Of a DNA stretch of 64,000 nucleotides, positions 33,781 to 42,844 are shown in pieces. The stretch comes from Arenibacter sp. ARW7G5Y1 (lineage in GTDB: Bacteria > Bacteroidota > Bacteroidia > Flavobacteriales > Flavobacteriaceae). Numbering within the stretch: position 1 is the first letter of the stretch; each line of letters starts with the position of its first letter. The stretch spans positions 1 through 64,000 of the forward strand of contig NZ_QJJZ01000005.1 in assembly GCF_003201775.1 (NCBI RefSeq), given 5' to 3'. The position numbers and the translations under genes are program-made. A model generated the notes under the pieces. It made no database searches. It was given only the letters and a program-made list of their open reading frames with translations, and was not told where the DNA came from.

Positions 33781-35571
33781 ATGAAAAAATATATCATCTA
33801 TATCGCCATATTGGTATTGGGCTTAATCTTGGGCTACGTGTTTTTCGGCAGTTCTACTGATAGTCTCGAAAACACCAAAAACGTTTCCGATATGAGCGAG
33901 AATTCAGCGACCCAAAAACAAATGTGGACCTGCTCAATGCATCCACAGATTATGCAACCCGAACCAGGCGATTGCCCTATTTGTGGTATGGATTTGATTC
34001 CTGCGGAAACAGGCGCAGACGGATTGGCAATGAACGAAATAAAAATGTCCGAAAACGCAATGGCATTGGCAAATATCCAAACAACAATCGTTGGGAATGT
34101 TTCCGGAACAGATGACAATACAATGCAACTTTCAGGAAAGATTATGGCAAACGAAGAAGCCAACGCAGTACAGGCAAGTTATTTTGAAGGCCGTATTGAA
34201 AAGCTGAATGTCAATTTCACGGGAGAAGAAGTTCGCAAAGGGCAATTGTTGGCAACTATTTATGCACCCACACTTGTTGCTGCACAACAAGAATTATTGA
34301 CGGCAGCCTCAATGAAGGAATCCCAACCTGCACTTTACAATGCTGTTAGGAATAAGTTGAAACTATGGAAACTCTCTGAAAGCCAAATCAACCAAATTGA
34401 AAGCTCTGGGAAAGTGCGGGAAAATTTTCCCATTTACGCCACAGTTTCGGGCACGGTTTCGCAAAAAATGGCAGAGGAAGGTGACTACGTAAAGCAAGGA
34501 CAACCCATCGTAAAAGTAAGCGATTTGGGAACGGTATGGGCAATGTTCGATGCCTATGAAAACCAAATTTCACAACTCAAGGAAGGTCAAAAAATAAAAG
34601 TGGCCACCAATGCCTACCTTAATAAAGAATTTGAGGCAACGGTATCGTTTATAGACCCAACCTTAAACACAAAATCAAGAACAGTTGCGGTTCGTGCCAC
34701 ATTGAACAACAAAGAAGATTTGTTGAAACCCGGAATGTTCGTTACTGCGAAAGTGCAGATGTCAAAAGGCAATGCCAACCAATCACAGATAACAGTTCCA
34801 GCCACAGCGGTTATGTGGACAGGCGAACGTTCATTGGTGTACGTAAAGACCAATCCCAACGAACCCGTTTTCGAAATGCGAGAAGTAACCTTGGGAACAA
34901 AAAACGGAAATGTTTACACCATTGATGAAGGATTGAACAACGGCGAAGAAGTAGTGACCAATGGTACATTTACAGTGGATGCAGCTGCACAGTTACAGGG
35001 CAAAAAAAGTATGATGAATGCCAGTGGTGGCAAGACAATGACAGGCCACGAAGGGCATTTGGGTATGGAAAATACAAATGACAGTACATCAAAAGACCAT
35101 TCCTCAATGAACAAAAGACTGGAAGTTTCCAAAAAATTCAAGGAACAGCTCAACACTGTTTTTGAAAACTATGTTTTAATTGACCAAGCACTTGTAAATG
35201 ATGATGCAGAAAAAGCGAAAAAATCTGCAAATGGGTTGCAGAAAAGTTTGGAAAAAATGGATATGAAGTTATTAAAGGGCGATGCGCACAACCATTGGAT
35301 GACCCTTGAAAAGGAATTAAAAGCATCCACAAACGCAATGGCCAACACTTCTGACATCAAAAAACAACGGGGACATTTTGTCCATCTTTCGGCACATTTC
35401 ATTAACACATTAAAAACTTTTGGCATCAACGAAAAAGTGTATGTGAATTTCTGCCCAATGGCAAACAATAATGTAGGAGCTTATTGGTTGAGCAAAGAAA
35501 GGGAAATTCGCAATCCGTATTTTGGAAAAGAAATGCTCGATTGTGGGAGTGTAACTGATGAAATTGAATAG
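33781..35571 (+). CDS. cusB: CusB periplasmic adaptor with HMBD and DUF3347 domains
   Basis: The protein has 596 residues from the ATG giving MKKYIIYI; an upstream in-frame start at 33715 would overlap the hairpin. An N-terminal membrane anchor leads into a heavy-metal-binding module (MWTCSMHPQIM...GDCPICGMD, from C51), then the adaptor core (lipoyl halves EGRIEKLNVNFTGEEVRKGQ and PIYATVSGTVS, barrel), and a DUF3347 C-terminus from ~440 ending FGKEMLDCGSVTDEIE. It should carry Cu to CusA. The pump gene lies 10 kb upstream with the rest of the copper operon between them. Confidence 0.9.
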   Translation: MKKYIIYIAILVLGLILGYVFFGSSTDSLENTKNVSDMSENSATQKQMWTCSMHPQIMQPEPGDCPICGMDLIPAETGADGLAMNEIKMSENAMALANIQTTIVGNVSGTDDNTMQLSGKIMANEEANAVQASYFEGRIEKLNVNFTGEEVRKGQLLATIYAPTLVAAQQELLTAASMKESQPALYNAVRNKLKLWKLSESQINQIESSGKVRENFPIYATVSGTVSQKMAEEGDYVKQGQPIVKVSDLGTVWAMFDAYENQISQLKEGQKIKVATNAYLNKEFEATVSFIDPTLNTKSRTVAVRATLNNKEDLLKPGMFVTAKVQMSKGNANQSQITVPATAVMWTGERSLVYVKTNPNEPVFEMREVTLGTKNGNVYTIDEGLNNGEEVVTNGTFTVDAAAQLQGKKSMMNASGGKTMTGHEGHLGMENTNDSTSKDHSSMNKRLEVSKKFKEQLNTVFENYVLIDQALVNDDAEKAKKSANGLQKSLEKMDMKLLKGDAHNHWMTLEKELKASTNAMANTSDIKKQRGHFVHLSAHFINTLKTFGINEKVYVNFCPMANNNVGAYWLSKEREIRNPYFGKEMLDCGSVTDEIE

Positions 35572-35574
35572 ACC

Positions 35575-35615
35575 TATCTTTGCACAACCTGTGCATCGAT
35601 TAATTTGTATCTTTG
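35575..35615 (+). promoter_or_regulatory. Two Bacteroidota -7 boxes before the HYC-like gene
   Basis: TATCTTTG occurs at 35575-35582 and again at 35608-35615. Both match TAnnTTTG. The second lies nine bases before the ATG at 35625, again giving a near-leaderless transcript. The first could start an earlier transcript or act as an alternative promoter. Confidence 0.6.
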
Positions 35616-35624
35616 TGAAACTTT

Positions 35625-36020
35625 ATGAAAATATTCTTTTCCATATCAATGTCGTTTCTATCCTTTTTTCAAGGAATTAGCATTGATATGGATTTTTGTG
35701 GGCCAATTAAAGAAATTTCAAGCATTATTACCCATTATCAAGACCATAAAGTTTATGGAGACTCTTTCCTTGAATATGTAGTTGAAGATTACATTGACAA
35801 TGATGCAAAAAATGAAGGGCATCATAATAACCCAGATAAGGAGAATACACCAGTCCATTCCCATCATCAATGTTGTCACCCTCTAGTATTAATTATTGCG
35901 AACAACAATTCGGCTTTAACCAATCAACTAAAGTTTGAAGGGAAAAAACAGTTTACCTTACATAAAGTAAACTTCACTTCCAGATATCTGGAATCGCTTT
36001 TCCAACCCCCTAAAGTATAA
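35625..36020 (+). CDS. HYC_CC_PP-like secreted protein
   Basis: The protein has 131 residues. It has a short signal-like N-terminus, MDFCG (in place of MHYCG), a His-rich and acidic middle (NEGHHNN..PVHSHHQCCHP) and ends LESLFQPPKV. The order of C, CC and PP follows the family seen at 19495, and the His content resembles the protein at 4396. It probably binds divalent metal in the periplasm ahead of the second CzcA pump. Confidence 0.72.
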   Translation: MKIFFSISMSFLSFFQGISIDMDFCGPIKEISSIITHYQDHKVYGDSFLEYVVEDYIDNDAKNEGHHNNPDKENTPVHSHHQCCHPLVLIIANNNSALTNQLKFEGKKQFTLHKVNFTSRYLESLFQPPKV

Positions 36021-36125
36021 TTCAGTTTTTTAAGGATAGCTATATCCTTACGTGATGCTTTTCAAAGTAAGCATCCCATTATAAACGCATTGCATCTAAT
36101 TGCATTGCGAGGTTTAAACTGAATT
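36019..36125 (+). promoter_or_regulatory. Four-way-junction-like leader between HYC-like gene and CzcA
   Basis: A closing stem AATTCAGTTT (36019-36028) pairs with AAACTGAATT (36116-36125) over 10 bp and includes the last bases of the upstream stop codon. Inside lie three hairpins: TAAGGATA/TATCCTTA (36031-36050), GATGCTT/AAGCATC (36054-36075), and CGCAtTGCA/TGCAtTGCG (36086-36109). Together these make a four-helix junction 12 bases before the pump start at 36138. Confidence 0.6.
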
Positions 36126-36137
36126 AATACTTTTTCT

Positions 36138-39100
36138 ATGATTAACAAAATCATTTCATTTTCCATTAATAACAAGTTTATTATTGGGCTCTTTATAGTG
36201 GCACTTGTAGGTACGGGCATTTGGTCTATGGCCACTATAAATCTGGGTTCTGTACCCGATATTACCAACAACCAAGTACAGGTTATTACAGTTGCCCCAA
36301 ATTTAGGTACTGAAGATATTGAGCAATTTGTTACCTATCCGGTAGAATTGGCAATGGCAAACCTTCCTGATGTTATCGAGCTGCGTTCAGTATCCCGTTT
36401 TGGGCTGTCCGTGGTTACCATTGTATTTAAGGACGAGGCAGGCACATATCTTCCCCGGCAATTGGTACAAGAGAAATTAACCGAAGTTGCTGGAGAAATC
36501 CCCGAAGGCTTCGGCACGCCATTTATGGCACCAATAACTACAGGGCTTGGCGAAATCTACCAATACACCTTAAAATTAAAAGAGGGCTACGAAGATAAGT
36601 ACGATGCAATGGAGCTTCGTACCATCCAAGATTGGATTGTAAAACGTCAAATGGCATTAGTCCCCGGAGTGGTCGAGGTCAATGCTTTTGGAGGTTATGT
36701 AAAACAGTATGAAGTTGCAATAAATCCTAATAAGCTGAAAAGTTTCGGTATTACAATGAATCAGGTCTTTGAAGCCTTGAAAGTCAACAATGCCAATACT
36801 GGTGGTGCTTACATTGAAAAAAACCACCAAGCCAATTTTATCCGTGGCGAAGGATTGGCACGAAGTATCGAGGATTTGGAAAACACAGTTGTGACGACTC
36901 AAAATGGAAGTCCTGTTTTAGTCCGGGATGTCGCCGAAAAAGTAGGCTTTGGTAATCAGGTACGTTATGGTGCGTTTACCCAAGATGGACACGAAACTGT
37001 TGGTGGACAAATTTTAATGCTGAAAGGCGAAAGCCCAGGCAACGTAGTCGAAAATGTGGAGAAGCGCATTGTAGAAATACAAAAATCCCTACCCGAAGGC
37101 GTTTACATAGATACATTTTTAAGCCGAAGTGAACTCATTGGAAGAACCACAAGCACCGTTGAAAAAAACCTTATTGAAGGTTCATTGATTGTGATTTTTG
37201 TGCTTGTCTTGCTTTTGGGAAGTTTCCGTGGTGGCTTGATTACCGCTTCGGTAATCCCTTTATCATTACTCTTTGCATTTATCTTGATGAAACAATTTGG
37301 TGTATGGGCAAACTTAATGTCCTTGGGTGCAATCGATTTTGGAATCATCGTGGATGGTGCTGTAATCATTGTAGAAGGAATGGTATTCCACATTCATCAA
37401 CGGATGAAAAAAACCACAACCGCCATAGACCAGTCTGAAATGGATGAAATAGCCTATGAATCGGCAAGTACGATGATGAATTCGGCATTTTTCGGACAGC
37501 TTATTATCCTTATCGTCTTTACACCAATTCTCTTTTTAACGGGTGTAGAAGGAAAAATGTTCCGTCCAATGGCATTTACCTTTGGATTTGCAGTTTTAGG
37601 AGCGATTATCCTTTGTCTTACGTATGTTCCAATGATTTCTGCAATGTTCCTAAAACCTGCTAAAAATCAGAATAGTTGGTTTGCCAAATTTGAAAACAAG
37701 ATTGATAGGTTTAGTGATAGAATAATGTCCGGTTTAAACAGAGGTTATGTACCATTGCTCAATTTTGCACTTCGCTTTAGGGCTGGAGTCGTTATGGGCG
37801 CTGTTGCCCTGCTATTGATTGCGGGATTTATTTTCAGCAATATGGGTGGCGAATTTATTCCAAAATTTGATGAGGGCGATATTGCGTTTCAAGCGTTGAT
37901 AAAACCGGGGAGCAGTCTAACAGAGTCCATTGAAGCTTCAAAAAAACTTCAAAATCTAATTAATGAATTTCCAGAAGTAAAAACGGTAGTTTCAAGGATT
38001 GGTGTGGCCGAAATACCAACAGACCCAATGCCTATGGACATTGCCGATAGTTACATTATTCTTGAAAAAGATAAGAGTAAATGGACTTCCGCAGATAGCA
38101 AAGAAGAACTCATAGAAAAAATACAGGAAAAAATTTCAGTCGTTCCCGGCGTAAATTTCGTATTTACCCAACCCGTAGAACTTCGTTTTAATGAATTGCT
38201 TACCGGTGTTCGTGAGGACGTGGCAATTAAATTGTACGGCGAGGATTTAGAAGTGTTAGCCGACAAGGTACAGGAAATCGCAGCGGTCATCAGAACCGTT
38301 CCCGGAGCGGCTGACCTCAATGTGGAAGCTACAAGCGGTTTACCTCAAATGACGGTGGAATATAACCGTGCAAAAATGGCCCAATATGGTGTAACCGTTG
38401 ACAAGTTGAACGATTATGTAAGTGCATCATTTGCAGGCGAACAGGCAAGTGTGATTTTTGAGGGCGAAAAACGATTCGATGTGGTCATTCGTTTGGCAAA
38501 GGAATTTAGACAGGACATCAACAGCCTTAAAAATCTTTATATCGATTTGCCAAACGGAGCGCAAGTGCCTTTAAAGGAAGTGGCAGATATCAGCTACAAA
38601 CCCGGGCCAATGCAGATTTCAAGGGACAATACCTCTCGTCGTATTTCGGTTGGTGTAAATGTTCGTGGGCGCGATGTGAAATCGATGGTCGAGGAAATAC
38701 AGCAAAAATTGGAAACGGACGTGAAACTACCGCCAGGTTATTTTGTAACCTACGGAGGTTCGTTTGAAAACCTTCAACGTGCTTCAGACCGATTGATGAT
38801 TGTAGTGCCTATTGCACTTTTCCTAATATTCATATTGCTCTATTTTGCATTGAGTTCGTTCTCACAATCCCTAATGATTTATATGGCAGTGCCCTTGGCG
38901 GCTATTGGTGGCGTGTTTGCCCTTTGGATAAGGGGAATGCCTTTTAGTATTTCTGCCGGAGTAGGTTTTATTGTGCTCTTTGGAGTTGCGGTTTTAAACG
39001 GGTTGGTACTGATAAACAAATTCAATGAACTAAAAGAAAGTGGAATGACAGACTTAAAAAAACGAATATACGAAGCAACGCACGAACGTTTACGACCAAT

Positions 39101-40553
39101 TCTGCTGACGGCAACAGCGGCCATTATGGGCTTTATCCCGATGGCGATTTCTACCTCTGGCGGTGCGGAAGTGCAACGGCCTTTGGCAACAGTGGTTATT
39201 GGCGGTTTGATAACCGCAACATTTTTAACGCTTGTGGTCCTTCCTGTATTGTATTATTGGCTCGAATCGAGAAAGAAACGAAACAATAACGATGGAGATG
39301 TAAGTTATGTCAACAAATCAACGAACATTGTAACTGTATTATTGATGGTTGGAGGTTTGATGGCTTCTGGAACTGCGTTTGCCCAAGACATTAATCAAGA
39401 TGGTACAATTCCAAAGACATTGACCATTGATGAGGCCATTGCTCTGGCAAAACAGAATTATCCATCCCTTAAAGAGAGCCAAGCTTTTATTGAACGGGAA
39501 AAAGCACTAAAGGGAACGAGTTTTGACCTTGGTAGCACCCAAGTTTTCACAGGCAAAGAAGAATATGGTAATAATCTTCCTGGAGTACAAACAACCGTTG
39601 GTGTGCAACAGGGCAATATTGATTTGCTATCCGGATTTTCAAAATCGAAGTTTTATAAGGAGCGTATTGCCTTGGGAGAAAAGTTTTATGTGGCCAGTGA
39701 ACAACAATTGGTGCGTAATGTGATGCAAGCGTATGACCAAATAAATTATTATAAGGCGCAGTTGCGCTTTGCAGACCAACTGGACAGTATTTATGCCAAT
39801 TTTAAGACCGCTGCCCAACTTCGGTATGATACGGGAGAAACAGGCAAATTGGAATTTATTTCAGCCTCTTCCGAATTTCAACAGATTCAAGTATTAAGGC
39901 AACAAGCCTTTGATGATATTGAAATAGCCAAACGTGCCTTAAAACAATATTTGGGAACGGATGAATCCATTGAAACGATTAGTGAACCATACAAAACATT
40001 GGATTTTATGGCGACATTAGATTCCACTTCGGTAGCGAATAACCCAATGTTGCAATATGCCTTGCAAAATGCCGAAGTAAGTAAAGCAAACGTGGGCGTT
40101 GAGAAATCACAATTCCTACCGAAATTCAGCTTATCGTATGGCAGACAGGTTGTGGATGAAGTGTCAGGCTTCAACACCTATCAGGCAGGTATTAGCATTC
40201 CGTTATGGTTTTTTCCCCAGAAGTCGAGGGTCAAGGCAGCCAAGGCAGACGCAATGGTAGCAGAGAATCAATATTTGGAACAAAAGGCGGTCACGGAAAG
40301 TCGTGTGTCGCAATTGACCAAATCCCTTGAAAAAACAAAGAAGATTTTGCAATATTACGAAGAAGGCGCACTACTCTTGGCAGAAGAACAAATTACCACC
40401 GCACAATTGGCATCTAAAGAAGGCGAAATAGATTACGTCAATTACATCACGATTCTCAATAGTGCCATCCGCATTAAACAAAACCATTTACAATACATCA
40501 ATCAGTTTAACCAGCAGACCATTGATATGCAATATCAATTGGGCAATTTATAA
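36138..40553 (+). CDS. czcA: CzcA-type RND pump fused to TolC-family domain (second copy)
   Basis: The protein has 1471 residues with the same order as the pump at 5043: HME-RND pump to ~1050 with DFGIIVDGAV (D400, D406), a second signal-like segment at ~1060-1082 (MVGGLMASGTAFAQ) and a TolC-like part to the end (LTIDEAIALAKQNYPSLKE). The pump halves of the two proteins are clearly related but diverged, and the TolC-like parts more so. Divalent metal export is inferred. The adaptor starts 16 bases after its stop. Confidence 0.93.
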   Translation: MINKIISFSINNKFIIGLFIVALVGTGIWSMATINLGSVPDITNNQVQVITVAPNLGTEDIEQFVTYPVELAMANLPDVIELRSVSRFGLSVVTIVFKDEAGTYLPRQLVQEKLTEVAGEIPEGFGTPFMAPITTGLGEIYQYTLKLKEGYEDKYDAMELRTIQDWIVKRQMALVPGVVEVNAFGGYVKQYEVAINPNKLKSFGITMNQVFEALKVNNANTGGAYIEKNHQANFIRGEGLARSIEDLENTVVTTQNGSPVLVRDVAEKVGFGNQVRYGAFTQDGHETVGGQILMLKGESPGNVVENVEKRIVEIQKSLPEGVYIDTFLSRSELIGRTTSTVEKNLIEGSLIVIFVLVLLLGSFRGGLITASVIPLSLLFAFILMKQFGVWANLMSLGAIDFGIIVDGAVIIVEGMVFHIHQRMKKTTTAIDQSEMDEIAYESASTMMNSAFFGQLIILIVFTPILFLTGVEGKMFRPMAFTFGFAVLGAIILCLTYVPMISAMFLKPAKNQNSWFAKFENKIDRFSDRIMSGLNRGYVPLLNFALRFRAGVVMGAVALLLIAGFIFSNMGGEFIPKFDEGDIAFQALIKPGSSLTESIEASKKLQNLINEFPEVKTVVSRIGVAEIPTDPMPMDIADSYIILEKDKSKWTSADSKEELIEKIQEKISVVPGVNFVFTQPVELRFNELLTGVREDVAIKLYGEDLEVLADKVQEIAAVIRTVPGAADLNVEATSGLPQMTVEYNRAKMAQYGVTVDKLNDYVSASFAGEQASVIFEGEKRFDVVIRLAKEFRQDINSLKNLYIDLPNGAQVPLKEVADISYKPGPMQISRDNTSRRISVGVNVRGRDVKSMVEEIQQKLETDVKLPPGYFVTYGGSFENLQRASDRLMIVVPIALFLIFILLYFALSSFSQSLMIYMAVPLAAIGGVFALWIRGMPFSISAGVGFIVLFGVAVLNGLVLINKFNELKESGMTDLKKRIYEATHERLRPILLTATAAIMGFIPMAISTSGGAEVQRPLATVVIGGLITATFLTLVVLPVLYYWLESRKKRNNNDGDVSYVNKSTNIVTVLLMVGGLMASGTAFAQDINQDGTIPKTLTIDEAIALAKQNYPSLKESQAFIEREKALKGTSFDLGSTQVFTGKEEYGNNLPGVQTTVGVQQGNIDLLSGFSKSKFYKERIALGEKFYVASEQQLVRNVMQAYDQINYYKAQLRFADQLDSIYANFKTAAQLRYDTGETGKLEFISASSEFQQIQVLRQQAFDDIEIAKRALKQYLGTDESIETISEPYKTLDFMATLDSTSVANNPMLQYALQNAEVSKANVGVEKSQFLPKFSLSYGRQVVDEVSGFNTYQAGISIPLWFFPQKSRVKAAKADAMVAENQYLEQKAVTESRVSQLTKSLEKTKKILQYYEEGALLLAEEQITTAQLASKEGEIDYVNYITILNSAIRIKQNHLQYINQFNQQTIDMQYQLGNL

Positions 40554-40569
40554 CCTTAAAAAAAGAGAA

Positions 40570-41826
40570 ATGAAGAATATACTATTAGTAAGTACCGTAT
40601 TATTTACACTTATGTTTATGAGTTGTAATGATGCCCCAAAATCTGAACTTGGGCATAACGAAGCCGAAGGCGTATCAAAAACCAATGAAGCTGGAGAAGA
40701 TGCACACGGCGAGGAAGGCCACAGTGAAGGAGAAGAAGAAGGTCACAGCGAGGAAGAAGGCGTTGTGGAACTCACAAAGCAACAGGCCGAAACCATAGGT
40801 TTGGAAATGAAACTTTTGGAGGAACGCAATTTAGGGAACAACATTAAGGTAACAGGAACGCTGGAACTTTTCCCACAGGACAAGGCGAACATAAGTCCTT
40901 TTGTTGGTGGAAATGTGAGTTCCATAAAAGTAATACCCGGAGATAACGTAAGCAAAGGACAGGTGTTGGCATATATAGAACACCCTGATATCATTGCAAT
41001 GCAACAAGATTATCAGGAAAAAAATGATGAATTGGTCTTTTTGAAACAGGATTTTGAGCGCAAGCAGACTCTTTATGATAAAGGTGTTTCTTCTGGCAAG
41101 GAATTTCAAATGGCACAGTCAAAATTTCGTTCTACAACATCCAGCGTCAATGGTTTGCGGTCCCAATTGAGACTGTTGAGCATTAACCCGGACAAAGTGG
41201 CGGAAGGACAGATATATTCCGCTGTTCCCATTACCTCGCCTATAAGTGGGTATGTGGATGAAGTAATGATTAGCCTTGGCGATTACGTGGCACAACAATC
41301 CAAAATGTTCTCGATAAGCGACAACTCAAAAATTTATGTCAACTTCAAAGTATATGAGAAGGACATAAAGCAAATCAAGCAAGGGCAACAGATATATTTT
41401 TCCACGGCCTCTCGTCCAGATGAACTGCTTAAAGCAACCGTTCGGTCTGTTGGTAAAACCTTCAATACAGACCCAAAAGCTTTGGAAGTTCTGGCAGATA
41501 TTGAAAACAAGGATAAAAACCTATTGCCGGGTATGTATGTGGAAGGGCGCATAGTGCAGGGCGAGAAAAAGGGTTTTGCCGTACCGGAAGCTGCCATTAT
41601 AAAAGAAGGCGAGCAATCCTTCATTTTCATTTTGGATGAAGATGAAGAAATGGAAGCGGGCAAAATGAAATTCAAAATGATACCCGTAACGGTCGGTATT
41701 ACTGATTTAGGCTTTGTTGAAGTCAATCTTCCTGCCGAAGTTTCAAAGGATGCCAAAGTCGTGATAAACGGAGCTTATAACCTGTCTTCGGAAATGGTCA
41801 AGGGCGAACTGGAACACGGACATTAA
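40570..41826 (+). CDS. czcB: RND periplasmic adaptor lipoprotein with acidic/His-rich N-terminus
   Basis: The protein has 418 residues from the ATG giving MKNILLVS; a frame open from 40462 overlaps the pump gene and is rejected. A lipobox (LMFMSC) is followed by a stretch of repeated Gly-His-Ser-Glu (EEGHSEGEEEGHSEEEG) that could bind Zn or Co. The adaptor core includes NISPFVGGNVSSIKVIPGDN, a helical hairpin, and TSPISGYVDEV. It should join the fused CzcA/TolC pump encoded upstream. Confidence 0.9.
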   Translation: MKNILLVSTVLFTLMFMSCNDAPKSELGHNEAEGVSKTNEAGEDAHGEEGHSEGEEEGHSEEEGVVELTKQQAETIGLEMKLLEERNLGNNIKVTGTLELFPQDKANISPFVGGNVSSIKVIPGDNVSKGQVLAYIEHPDIIAMQQDYQEKNDELVFLKQDFERKQTLYDKGVSSGKEFQMAQSKFRSTTSSVNGLRSQLRLLSINPDKVAEGQIYSAVPITSPISGYVDEVMISLGDYVAQQSKMFSISDNSKIYVNFKVYEKDIKQIKQGQQIYFSTASRPDELLKATVRSVGKTFNTDPKALEVLADIENKDKNLLPGMYVEGRIVQGEKKGFAVPEAAIIKEGEQSFIFILDEDEEMEAGKMKFKMIPVTVGITDLGFVEVNLPAEVSKDAKVVINGAYNLSSEMVKGELEHGH

Positions 41827-41842
41827 TTCAATAACAATCAAA

Positions 41843-41915
41843 GATTTTGATTCCGAGTTTGTTTATCGTCTTAATTAATTAGTTAAAAATTAAAAAACAG
41901 GCTCGGTTCAAAATC
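41843..41915 (+). repeat. Long hairpin downstream of the third efflux block
   Basis: GATTTTGA (41843-41850) pairs with TCAAAATC (41908-41915), CCGAG (41853-41857) with CTCGG (41902-41906), and TGTTT (41860-41864) with AAACA (41895-41899). No long U-tract follows. It may mark the end of the pump mRNA or a processing site. Confidence 0.6.
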
Positions 41916-41938
41916 GATTAAAAATTTAAAAATATGAA

Positions 41939-42001
41939 ATGAGCTATAACAATGTGGATACCAACCACAATGTTGATTGGGGAATTACATATGACCATTA
42001 A
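41939..42001 (+). pseudogene. Possible C-terminal remnant of an unrelated protein
   Basis: A 20-codon frame, MSYNNVDTNHNVDWGITYDH, looks like the final strand of an outer-membrane or secreted protein rather than a real small gene. It lies between the hairpin and the PII-like gene. It may be a deletion scar or chance. Confidence 0.2.
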
Positions 42002-42022
42002 AAAACAAATAAATATCAACAG

Positions 42023-42361
42023 ATGAAAGAAATAAAAGCATTTATAAAACCAAACCGAATCCAAAGAGTCATTGAAGCACTTTCTGACAATGGATTTGAA
42101 AGTATGACCCTTTCACAAGCAGAAGGCACGGGCGCATTCAAGGCAAAAGGTGCAAGACCGTCGCTAGATTTTCACGTAACAGATAGTCCTGTGGTAAAAT
42201 TGGAATTGGTCTGTCAAAATGAGGAAGCCCAAGCGGCCATTGAAACAATTATAGCCAACGCCAAAACCGACGGGCCTGGAGATGGTATTATTTATATAGC
42301 AAATATTGAAGATGCCTTTCAGATTAAAACAGGAGATTCCTTAAAACGGCACGACCTGTAA
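42023..42361 (+). CDS. PII-like protein linked to metal efflux
   Basis: The protein has 112 residues of PII fold (MKEIKAFIKPNRIQRVIEAL; DGPGDGIIYIANIEDAFQIKTGD). The T-loop region differs from GlnB and lacks the uridylylated tyrosine site (it reads EGTGAFKAKGARPSLDF). A PII subgroup associated with RND metal efflux genes has been described, and this gene follows CzcA/B and precedes a Fur gene, which fits. It is probably a trimeric sensor or regulator, not a nitrogen regulator. Confidence 0.8.
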   Translation: MKEIKAFIKPNRIQRVIEALSDNGFESMTLSQAEGTGAFKAKGARPSLDFHVTDSPVVKLELVCQNEEAQAAIETIIANAKTDGPGDGIIYIANIEDAFQIKTGDSLKRHDL

Positions 42362-42377
42362 ATCTCTTTTTAAACAA

Positions 42378-42800
42378 ATGGAAAAAATAGTTCAATTTTT
42401 AGAAAGCAAAGGGATACGACCTACGGCTATGCGCCTTATGACTTATAAACGTTTGGTGGAATTAAAGGTAGCCATCAGTCTTGGCGATTTGGAAAAGGAT
42501 TTTAAGGTCAGTGAAAGAAGCACCCTATTTAGGACTATGAAAGCGTTTGAAGAAAAAGGTATTGTGCATCAAATCGAGGATGGAACAGGAGTCATAAAAT
42601 ACGCCCTTTGCGAAGAAAATTGTGAGTGCGAGGTCGGCAACGACCTTCATTTGCACTTTCATTGCAACAATTGTAATGAAACTGTCTGTTTAACAGAGCA
42701 TAAAATCCCTCATATCAACTTACCTGATGGCTATATTACCGAGGATATCAACTTGGTGGTAAAGGGCATTTGCGAAAAATGCAGTGGCAATTTGGATTAA
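42378..42800 (+). CDS. Fur-family metal-responsive regulator
   Basis: The protein has 140 residues. An N-terminal winged helix (KGIRPTAMRLMTYKRLVEL; SERSTLFRTMKAFEEKGIVHQI) is followed by a dimerisation domain with metal ligands HLHFHCNNCNETVCL and, at the end, GICEKCSGNLD. These CxxC pairs suit structural zinc. It may be Zur- or Fur-like. It lies between the PII-like gene and the P1B-4 ATPase, so it probably controls this block. It is paralogous to the protein at 45746. Confidence 0.88.
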   Translation: MEKIVQFLESKGIRPTAMRLMTYKRLVELKVAISLGDLEKDFKVSERSTLFRTMKAFEEKGIVHQIEDGTGVIKYALCEENCECEVGNDLHLHFHCNNCNETVCLTEHKIPHINLPDGYITEDINLVVKGICEKCSGNLD

Positions 42801-42844
42801 ACGTTTGGTTTTTAAATTTAATTATCATTTATAAATAATTAGCA

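Noticed and set aside
36019-36125. NiCo (czcD) riboswitch
   Set aside because: The four-helix layout and the gene context are suggestive, but I could not identify the conserved junction bases of that riboswitch, so I report only a structured leader.
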